From a virus: a DNA stretch of 61,161 bases. Shown in pieces: positions 54,864 to 61,161 of this stretch (the first letter of the stretch is position 1; each line of letters begins with the position of its first letter). Both the position numbers and the translations under genes were made by a program. Below the pieces are notes generated by a model. That model was not told the DNA's origin. It saw only the letters and a program-made list of their open reading frames with translations, and ran no database searches. Location of the stretch: positions 1-61,161 of the IMG/VR virus record IMGVR_UViG_3300037264_007944. One strand, given 5' to 3'.

Positions 54864-57212
54864 ATGGCTGATGCAATCATAACACTGCCCCGCGCTGGCA
54901 CGGTAGAGGTCATCCAGGAGTTCGCGGCGGCCGCCGCGGCCCCTGCCAGGCCAACTCTCGTCCCGTGCGTGATCGGCAGCTGCTTCCAGATCGCCGAGCA
55001 GAGGTTCGCCGGCTTCTATTTCGGCAGGTTCCTCATCGGCGACGAACTCGTTGGCGTCGGCACCGGGATCCAGCTCATCTTCAACCTCGTCAACGGTACA
55101 GTCCTGACGGCTACTGTGGAGCTCCACATAGCGACCATCGGCGGGACGCTGCTCGTCCAGGGCGTGGACTACAACGTCCAGTCGAGTGGGCAGATCACGT
55201 TGACGCCAGCCGGCGTTGCCGCCCTCGGCGTCCAGGCGCTACACGCCGCGTACTCCTACGCCCCGACCCAGCAATACGTCTACCCGGAACTCAAGCAGGG
55301 CGCCGAGGTCGAGAACCCAGGGGACGTCACCGTGTCCCTCAGAACCGTCGAGGACATCTTCGACATCACCAACGGGTTCGGCGTCATCATCAACGAGACC
55401 ACCGTGAACGTGCCGGGCGACGTCAGCCCCAGCCGCAACGTCTCCACCATCAACGGCCAGGTGGAGATCACCGCGGTCACCGGCGCCATCACGGACACCT
55501 CCATCGACTACTTCGCCATCGGCGTGCGCGCCGGCGACATTCTCAGGTTCATTTCGAATCCGGCCCTCCTCGAGAGGTCGAACTCCATCGTCGCGACGGA
55601 CGCCGCCGATCACGCGATCCTTTCGATCCCTAGCCTGAACCAGATCACGTTCTCTCCGACTGTGGCCCCGCAGGGCGGCAAGGTGGAGTACCAGATCGTC
55701 CGACCCGGGAGCCAGAACGGCGACATCCTGATCTCCTACAAGGCGCGCCGCATCGACAAGGTCGGCGTGTTCCTGGAGTACGAGTCCACCACCACGATGG
55801 ACGACGACATCGGCCCGATCGTCCCCGAGAACCCTCTCGCCTTCGGGCTGGCCAGGTGCCTCGGGTCGACCGACAAGGTCGTGTTCGCCATGATGGTGAG
55901 GGACCAGGACGACCTCGAGGATCACCAGAAGGCCCTTGAGCTCCTGGAGGGCGAGGAGATCTACCTCCTGGTGCCCCTGACGACGAATCAGGCGGTGCAC
56001 GGGATCTACCTGGCGCACTGCGACCAGATGTCCGCGCCGGATAACATGCACGAGCGTCGCGTGATCGTCACGCAGAAGGCGCGCACTCGCAAGACGTACC
56101 AGTCCGCGCTCTCGACCGGGGCCATGGGCGTCAGCTCGACCATCTTCACCGACTTCAACGCCCAGTTCCTCACGAACGGAGTCCCTGTCGGCTCCGTTAT
56201 CCGTCTGGCCTCCCCGGTATCGATCGAGCTGGCCGACGTCGCCAGGGCGGAGCTGATCGTCGCCAGTGTCATCTCAGAGACCCAGCTCAATATCGTCCAG
56301 GCCGTGACGCACGGGACGGACATCACTCTCGAGGACGTCGGCGTGGGCACGGGCGCCCAGCTCCTGTTCCAGCTCAACGCCACCCAGGACGTGATCCCGT
56401 CGAGCGTGCTCATGTTCCTGAACGGCGTCCAGGTGAGCGCGCTCGACCACTCCGTGACCCCGGCCGGCGGAGTCACCTTCATCGTCGCCCCCGGCCTCGG
56501 CATCGATATCACCGGCTCCTACGAGATCACGACAATCGCCGGAATCCAGTACACCGTCGAGAGCCAGGAACTCACGAACTTCGAGATCGCCCAGGACGTC
56601 GCCGCGGTCGGCAACGCCTACAAGAACCGCCGCATCACGGTGACGCACGCCGAGAAGGTGATCGCGGACGACGGGGCCGAGGTCGAGCCGTACTTCATGA
56701 ACTGCTCGATCGCCGGGCTTTCGGCCACGCTCGCTCCAAACCAGCCGATCGCCAACGTGCCTATTCCCGGATTCCTTGGGGTTAAGCACATCCGCAAGTT
56801 CAACGAGCAGCACTTCGGCCTGATGGCCGCATACGGGATCACGGTCTACATCCAGGATCGCGACACCTCGCCGGTCGTCATGAGGAACTGGATCACGACC
56901 GACACGCTCAACGTGAACACGCGCGAGTGCTCGATCGTCCAGATGGTCGACTACTACTCGAAGTTCCTCCGGACGAACGTGAAGTCGATCGCCGGCCGAT
57001 TCAACATCACCAAGAGCTTCATCGACAACATGCTTCGCCCGTCGATCAACGGGGTGAACCAGGAGATGCTCACCGCCGGATTCATCGGCCCGAGGAGCCA
57101 GATCGTCTCGATCGAGCAGTCGACCGTGAACAAGGACCAGATCTTTGTGCTCGAGGAGATCGAGTTCTTCGCGCCAGCGAACAGGATCACGATCACGGTC
57201 CGTGTCCTCTAA
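54864..57212 (+). CDS. Contractile tail sheath protein
   Basis: 782 aa. The conserved C-terminal sheath domain is evident: FGLMAAYGITVYIQDRD, MRNWITTDTLNVNTRECSIVQMVDYYSKFLRTNV, FNITKSFIDNMLRPSINGVNQEMLTAG, EEIEFFAPANRITITVRV. The N-terminal RPTLVPCVIGSCF and the inserted beta domains (about 60-130 and 480-560) are the variable outer parts. It polymerises around the tail tube and contracts on infection, so this is a myovirus-type phage. It has its own promoter. Confidence 0.88.
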   Translation: MADAIITLPRAGTVEVIQEFAAAAAAPARPTLVPCVIGSCFQIAEQRFAGFYFGRFLIGDELVGVGTGIQLIFNLVNGTVLTATVELHIATIGGTLLVQGVDYNVQSSGQITLTPAGVAALGVQALHAAYSYAPTQQYVYPELKQGAEVENPGDVTVSLRTVEDIFDITNGFGVIINETTVNVPGDVSPSRNVSTINGQVEITAVTGAITDTSIDYFAIGVRAGDILRFISNPALLERSNSIVATDAADHAILSIPSLNQITFSPTVAPQGGKVEYQIVRPGSQNGDILISYKARRIDKVGVFLEYESTTTMDDDIGPIVPENPLAFGLARCLGSTDKVVFAMMVRDQDDLEDHQKALELLEGEEIYLLVPLTTNQAVHGIYLAHCDQMSAPDNMHERRVIVTQKARTRKTYQSALSTGAMGVSSTIFTDFNAQFLTNGVPVGSVIRLASPVSIELADVARAELIVASVISETQLNIVQAVTHGTDITLEDVGVGTGAQLLFQLNATQDVIPSSVLMFLNGVQVSALDHSVTPAGGVTFIVAPGLGIDITGSYEITTIAGIQYTVESQELTNFEIAQDVAAVGNAYKNRRITVTHAEKVIADDGAEVEPYFMNCSIAGLSATLAPNQPIANVPIPGFLGVKHIRKFNEQHFGLMAAYGITVYIQDRDTSPVVMRNWITTDTLNVNTRECSIVQMVDYYSKFLRTNVKSIAGRFNITKSFIDNMLRPSINGVNQEMLTAGFIGPRSQIVSIEQSTVNKDQIFVLEEIEFFAPANRITITVRVL

Positions 57213-57230
57213 GGAAGGCAGGAAAAAAGA

Positions 57231-57980
57231 ATGGGAGCCGACGGAGAAGGCATCAAGGGCCTGTCAAACTGGAACTTCCGGACGCAACACGTCCAGAGGG
57301 AGCTCGAGCCACAGGACTTCATCAACGCGTCGACGGTGCTCATCTGCGCCGGCCCGCCGCGCCTCGTCTCCCCGGGAGACCTGGACGGTGTCAGCAAGAC
57401 CGAGGCTTCCAGCGGCGGCGCTGGGGGTGCGTCGTACCTATTCCCGATCGGCATCGTCGAGAACATGACGATGGTGTCGAACCGGCAGCTTCAGATCCTC
57501 TTCGAGATCGGGTCCAAGCGCCAGTTCTACGTCCCCGGCCGCGTTGTTCCTCAGATCTCGCTGTCGCGCACCGTCTTCAACGGCCCGAACATCCTTCGGG
57601 CGCTGTATGCCTACTACCCGGCAGAGAATCTGCCGGGCCGCCAGGCGAACATCGTCCAGCCGTACAAGGGCGCCGGCAAGGAGCAGCAGCTCTGCGACGT
57701 TCTAGAGAACCCCGGCCACATCGATTTCTGGATCAACCTGAACTCGGACCTGTTCGACAGGCCGTTCGGCCTCCTGATTATCATGAAGGACCAGTGCGAC
57801 AACCCGTACGCGTCGTTCTACCTCGAGAACGCGTTCATCAACAACCATCAGCTCTCCGTCAACGCCAGCTCGACGCTGGTTGGCGAGGGTACCACGATTC
57901 AGTTCGAGCGAGTCGTTCCGGTGGACATCGGGGCCAAGCCGACGTTCCAGAAAACTGGCGCCCAAGCAGCGGCAGGGTAA
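57231..57980 (+). CDS. Putative tail tube-type structural protein
   Basis: 249 aa. LFPIGIVENMTMVSNRQLQILFEIGSKRQFYVPGR and VPQISLSRTVFNGPNILRALY lie in the middle; strand-rich with low charge. It directly follows the sheath gene, the standard place of the tube gene. The family is inferred from order. Confidence 0.62.
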   Translation: MGADGEGIKGLSNWNFRTQHVQRELEPQDFINASTVLICAGPPRLVSPGDLDGVSKTEASSGGAGGASYLFPIGIVENMTMVSNRQLQILFEIGSKRQFYVPGRVVPQISLSRTVFNGPNILRALYAYYPAENLPGRQANIVQPYKGAGKEQQLCDVLENPGHIDFWINLNSDLFDRPFGLLIIMKDQCDNPYASFYLENAFINNHQLSVNASSTLVGEGTTIQFERVVPVDIGAKPTFQKTGAQAAAG

Positions 57981-58012
57981 TCTTGTAATTTGAAAGGCAG
58001 GAGGAATTAGCC

Positions 58013-58663
58013 ATGCCCGAAGCATTCAGCAAGCTCGTGAACCGCACCTCGAACACGACCCCGATGGGGTCGGTCCGCAAGGTGGACGTGCGGAACCTGG
58101 CGAAGTACGGGGCACTCGGCATCATGACCGGGTTTCACGTCGCCGTGCAGACGGTGAACTCCGTGCTGCTCAACGTGTCCCGCGGCATCGCCGTGGGCCC
58201 CGGCGGCAAGGAAGTCCTGGTCGGCGCCGACCCGATGGCCAGCACGCAGGTCCAGGCGCAGGCCCTGTTCCTGGACGTCTCCCCGTTCGACGTCCGGGCC
58301 AACCTGACCGCCGCCATCTACAACGCCATCGATCCCGCGGCGCACTCGATCATGCTCACGCTGAACACCGTGACCGAGGTGATCAAGGCGCACAAGATCA
58401 CCGTGGCGGAAGCCGCGGCGATCACGAACGCGGACCTCGCCGGCTTCGACCTCTCCTTCGAGGCGGCAACCGCCGATCACGCGGCCCGCGGCCGGGTGAG
58501 CCAGAAGAACCCTGACACCCTGAACGCGGCGGCCCAGAACGTCGCCACCGAGTTCATCCTGGCGATCGCGGTGAAGAACGTCCTGGGCGCGCCCGGCGTG
58601 CTCAGCGCGGTCACCCTGCGTCGTGAGAAGTCCGCCTACACCGACTTCAACGCCCTGCCGTAA
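58013..58663 (+). CDS. Second tail tube-like or tail structural protein
   Basis: 216 aa with CAGGAGGAATTAGCC before the ATG, one of the strongest ribosome binding sites in the window, so probably an abundant protein. Contains SVRKVDVRNLAKYGALGIMTGF, TAAIYNAIDPAAHSIML and AVTLRREKSAYTDF. Located between the tube candidate and the tail chaperones. Confidence 0.58.
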   Translation: MPEAFSKLVNRTSNTTPMGSVRKVDVRNLAKYGALGIMTGFHVAVQTVNSVLLNVSRGIAVGPGGKEVLVGADPMASTQVQAQALFLDVSPFDVRANLTAAIYNAIDPAAHSIMLTLNTVTEVIKAHKITVAEAAAITNADLAGFDLSFEAATADHAARGRVSQKNPDTLNAAAQNVATEFILAIAVKNVLGAPGVLSAVTLRREKSAYTDFNALP

Positions 58664-58922
58664 GGCGGGTGAGAGCATCTTCGGGCCCGTTGAACCGGAG
58701 CCCTCGGAATGTGACCTCGTAGCACTTGATGTCTGAGTGGAAGGCGCAGTCCGAGGGCTCCCCGAGATGCTCGAACCTCTTGGCGAGGTACGCCGGGAAA
58801 TCTTTCTCCTTGCCGGGGTAGGGGAAGAACTGGAGGATGGACCCCTCGGGGGAGGGGATCACGAAGACTTCGAACAGGCCCTGGAGCTCGACATGTACCA
58901 GGAACTCCTTGGCGGGTTTCAT
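58647..58922 (-). CDS. Small minus-strand gene inside the tail operon
   Basis: 91 aa from the ATG at 58922, with TGGAG five bases in front on the minus strand. KEFLVHVELQGLFEVFVIPSPEGSILQFFPYP and SDCAFHSDIKCYEVTFRGLRF look like a compact alpha/beta protein. TTGACT-17-TTACCT (58955 down to 58927) could be its promoter. It is convergent with the gene at 58013 and leaves a 311-base stretch without + strand gene, like a moron. Family unknown. Confidence 0.65.
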   Translation of the reverse strand: MKPAKEFLVHVELQGLFEVFVIPSPEGSILQFFPYPGKEKDFPAYLAKRFEHLGEPSDCAFHSDIKCYEVTFRGLRFNGPEDALTRLTAGR

Positions 58923-58926
58923 GGGC

Positions 58927-58955
58927 TCCAGGTAAAACAAGAAAGAAAGAACAGT
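58927..58955 (-). promoter_or_regulatory. Possible promoter of the minus-strand gene
   Basis: Read on the minus strand, TTGACT is followed by 17 bases (mostly pyrimidines) and TTACCT, about five bases before the ribosome binding site of the gene at 58647-58922. The -10 is imperfect. Confidence 0.45.
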
Positions 58956-58974
58956 CAAGAAGAAAGGATGATCT

Positions 58975-59436
58975 ATGGCAGACCCCACGCCAGCAGCCCC
59001 CCAGGAAGCGGACAAAACCAAGCCGGACCCGCTGAAGTACACGATGAAGTTCGACCACGTCGGAGAGTTCACGGAGGCGGAGCTCTTCATCCGGAACCGC
59101 GTCGCCGGGAAGATCTGGCTCACCGAGAGGATGTCCGTCACCCTTCGCTCTCTCATTGGGCGAGAGGTGGACGCGATCCACGAGGCGATAAAGGTCGGCC
59201 CGGACATGACCTCCATGCACTACCAGACCGAGGTCACCTACCGGAACCTCGCCTACTCGCTCCAGAAGATCGGGGACGAGCCGTTCGTCGGCACGCTCGA
59301 GGAGAAGCTCGTCAAGATTCGCGATATGAGCGCCACCATCCTCCTGAAGCTGTCGCTCGCGTACGCGGAGTTCTCGGACCACGTCGCGGACCTGTTCGTC
59401 GGGAAGGAGGCTGGGGCACTCGCAAAAAAATCCTGA
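58975..59436 (+). CDS. Tail assembly chaperone, short form (G-like)
   Basis: 153 aa. YTMKFDHVGEFTEAELFIRNRVAGKIWLTERMSV and LEEKLVKIRDMSATILLKL are helical. Its last codons GCA AAA AAA TCC TGA contain an in-phase A-AAA-AAA slippery heptamer. It lies directly before the tape measure gene, exactly where G/GT-type chaperones are found in most tailed phages. It would bind the tape measure during tail assembly. Confidence 0.82.
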   Translation: MADPTPAAPQEADKTKPDPLKYTMKFDHVGEFTEAELFIRNRVAGKIWLTERMSVTLRSLIGREVDAIHEAIKVGPDMTSMHYQTEVTYRNLAYSLQKIGDEPFVGTLEEKLVKIRDMSATILLKLSLAYAEFSDHVADLFVGKEAGALAKKS

Positions 59437-59783
59437 GGTCCCCGGAAGCCAACCTCAAGGCGAACCTGACCATTCTGGGGACCTGGCGCGACGACATCTC
59501 GAGCCTTGAGAAGGCCGTCCTGTACGAGAAGTACACGATGGATAGAATGGCCGGAGTGTACGGCGTCGCCGCGGCCGTGTTCGCCACGCAGGATCCGAAG
59601 AAGGCCGGCGAGTTTCTCACGAAGTACATGGGAGCCCTCTTCCCTGAGATCGAGAGCAGCAAGGAGCATGACGTGACGTCCAAGCTTGCCGAGCTGAGGG
59701 CATTCAGCCAGAAGACCGTGATGCTCGTTCCCAGTGCTCGCGGATTCTCTCTTCAGATCGAGGAAGGTAAGGGGAAGAAGTAA
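58975..59783 (+). CDS. Tail assembly chaperone, frameshifted form (GT-like)
   Basis: A -1 shift at A-AAA-AAA (59424-59430) joins codons 1-152 to the frame continuing from 59430 (ILRSPEANLKANLTILGTW) to the stop at 59781-59783, about 269 aa. The T-part (about 117 aa) includes MDRMAGVYGVAAAVFATQDPK and has no start codon of its own near 59430, so translation by frameshift is required. Its stop is immediately followed by the tape measure GTG. Confidence 0.82.
59424..59457 (+). promoter_or_regulatory. Programmed -1 ribosomal frameshift site
   Basis: A-AAA-AAA at 59424-59430, in phase with the chaperone gene. TGAGGT (59434-59439) can pair with ACCTCA (59452-59457) downstream, close enough to the slip site to stimulate frameshifting. 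Confidence 0.82.
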
Positions 59784-61161
59784 GTGGAAGAGACCTTCAA
59801 ATATCGCGTCGAACTGGACACCCAGGGCCTCTCAGGCCAGCTGGCCAGCGTCCGCGACTTCGTCTCCGGTGGGCTCAACCAGGCGGCCAGCGGAGTCATG
59901 GGCGGCCTCCAGGTCGCCACCGGCGCATTCAACAGGATGTCCTCCGACCTCATGCAGGGCCAGCAGATCATTTCCTCCGCGATCCCATCGCAGACGCTCG
60001 CGATGGCGCCGAACATGATGCAGTCGCCTATGATGAACGTCCCTGGAATGCCGCAGACGTTCATGCAGGAGGCCTTTGCGTCGGCGGGGCTCTCCAGGCC
60101 GCCGGTGGGCGTCTTTGGAGACCAGCACAAGGCCGTGGCTCGCTCCAGGCTCCAGGAGAGGGTTGGCGTCGGGATTAGCGAGGGCGCCACGACCCTTGCG
60201 TCGATGGCTACGTTTGGAGTGGCCGGCGGTTGGGCCGGCGCCACGGCCGGCGCAGCCATCGGCACTATGATAATGCCGGTTGTAGGGACGGCTATTGGCG
60301 GCGCTATCGGCGGCATTGTCGGCGCTATCGGCGGGGCCATCCTCGGCGACACCGTGCTCTCCCCGATCAACGATGGCATCCAGCGCCGAATGCAGGATCG
60401 CGCCCAGATCCAGTCGATCTTTGGATTCAACAAGTTCAACGACGACGAGCGCATGTCCCTCTCCCGCTTCATGGGGCAGTCCAGGGTGAAGTCGATCTTC
60501 TCCCCGGATGAGTTCAACTCTATCCTCCCGAACGCGGCCACCGCCGGCTTCTTCAAGGGCCTCAAGAAAGGCGACACCGCCGGGTTCGAGACCAGGTTCA
60601 ATCAAGCGGAGCGCACCTTCGCCGAGGACATGTACACGATGCAGGTCACCGGCCCCGAGGGGCTGGCTGAGGTGGCGGAAACTCACGCCCGGTTTGGCCG
60701 ATTGGGCATGACCGACAAGGCGGCGCTTGGCCGCCACTTCAGGAGCGCCAGGGTGGTGGCGCAAAACATGTCAGACCAGGGGGAGTTTGTCTCCGTCCGC
60801 GAAGTCGTTCAGCAGCAAGCCATGGCCGCCGAGTCGGCGATCCAGCAGGGCTTCGCTGGGCGTCACGGGGTCGAGTCGTTCTCGCGCCAGGCGGCCATGG
60901 TGTCCAACCTCCGCGCAAGCGGCAATCTCTCGGATGACGACTTCGCGCTTCTCGGAGGAGGAACCCAGGAGGTGGCCCAGAGGCTTTCGCAGACGCTCAT
61001 CAATACGCAGAGGTCGCCCGTGTTCCGGGCGGCCGCCATGGCCTTCGGGGAAGTCTCCGGCGGCGTCGTCGGGATCAACCGCGCCGCTATGGAGTCTGGC
61101 GGAACGAGCTTCTCCGCGATGACGTCCAGGCTCGCGCAGAACCTTGGGACCGGCCAGGACG
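59784..61161 (+). CDS. Tape measure protein, cut by window end
   Basis: At least 459 aa, open to the end of the window. GTG 59784 directly follows the chaperone stop. Position after the G/GT-like pair identifies it. A long Gly/Ala/Ile hydrophobic region (about 127-195: VAGGWAGATAGAAIGT, IGGAIGGIVGAIGGAILGD) is typical of tape measures, whose length sets that of the tail and which insert in the membrane upon DNA entry. The following part is helical and Gln/Ala-rich. Confidence 0.85.
   Translation, partial: MEETFKYRVELDTQGLSGQLASVRDFVSGGLNQAASGVMGGLQVATGAFNRMSSDLMQGQQIISSAIPSQTLAMAPNMMQSPMMNVPGMPQTFMQEAFASAGLSRPPVGVFGDQHKAVARSRLQERVGVGISEGATTLASMATFGVAGGWAGATAGAAIGTMIMPVVGTAIGGAIGGIVGAIGGAILGDTVLSPINDGIQRRMQDRAQIQSIFGFNKFNDDERMSLSRFMGQSRVKSIFSPDEFNSILPNAATAGFFKGLKKGDTAGFETRFNQAERTFAEDMYTMQVTGPEGLAEVAETHARFGRLGMTDKAALGRHFRSARVVAQNMSDQGEFVSVREVVQQQAMAAESAIQQGFAGRHGVESFSRQAAMVSNLRASGNLSDDDFALLGGGTQEVAQRLSQTLINTQRSPVFRAAAMAFGEVSGGVVGINRAAMESGGTSFSAMTSRLAQNLGTGQD

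Noticed and set aside
58737-59429. Long + frame upstream of the tail chaperone T-part
   Set aside because: Up to 59429 it is antisense to the small minus-strand gene and then out of frame with the chaperone gene; only the part after the slippery site is meaningful.
1-61161. tRNA, rRNA, CRISPR, integrase, terminase or DNA polymerase
   Set aside because: None could be recognised by eye on either strand; a dedicated tRNA scan and profile search would be needed to exclude degenerate copies.

Overview
The window is a G+C-rich stretch of a tailed double-stranded DNA phage (or prophage) with a contractile tail. The evidence is a tail sheath-like protein, a major capsid-like protein, a prohead protease-like protein, a pair of tail assembly chaperone frames joined by a -1 slippery site, and the start of a tape measure protein at the right edge. 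Almost all genes are on the + strand, tightly packed, and often overlap by ATGA or GTGA. I see no rRNA, tRNA, CRISPR array, terminase, portal or DNA polymerase, so this is probably only part of a larger genome. The host cannot be named; the base composition and frequent GTG starts only suggest a high-GC bacterium.

Layout. 0-3.5 kb: end of an unknown gene, a DUF2589-like protein, an SNF2-type helicase, and two small genes, one with a membrane segment and a Pro-rich tail. 3.5-9.8 kb: a glycan island with a DUF707-type glycosyltransferase, UDP-galactopyranose mutase (glf), two paralogous galactosyltransferase-like enzymes, a further glycosyltransferase-like protein, a three-domain glycosyltransferase, and the C-terminal scrap of a methyltransferase. 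9.8-15.8 kb: small accessory and regulatory genes (zinc ribbon, SET-domain protein, two minus-strand genes, DUF4326 protein, XRE regulator, SSB, ribbon-helix-helix protein). 15.8-26.7 kb: fibre and adhesin genes, including three tandem glycine-rich paralogues. 26.7-41.2 kb: mostly unrecognised small, probably virion or accessory genes, with a nuclease-like protein, a GNAT-DUF5661 fusion, a Cro/CI-type regulator, and a papain-like amidase. 41.2-50.7 kb: head genes. 50.7-61.2 kb: neck and tail genes up to the tape measure.

Control. Two signals recur across the window. (1) A promoter of the form GAACGAC (or GAACAGC), exactly 15 bases, then TATAMT-like -10, found at about 1.05, 15.76, 16.95, 26.67, 31.66, 35.60, 41.16 and 54.79 kb. 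In six of the eight the -10 ends only 6-8 bases before the start codon, which predicts leaderless mRNAs. (2) A 15-bp palindrome GTTGCT-NNN-AGCAAC at four places, one of them directly upstream of the small Cro/CI-type gene at 34.5 kb, so it is probably its operator. Two A-AAA-AAA slippery sites end genes at 3.48 kb and 59.43 kb; the second is the classical tail-chaperone frameshift. Many head-region proteins share short motifs (K-[TQE]-A and YFAAG...A.GF..E) that may be processing or docking signals for the virion.
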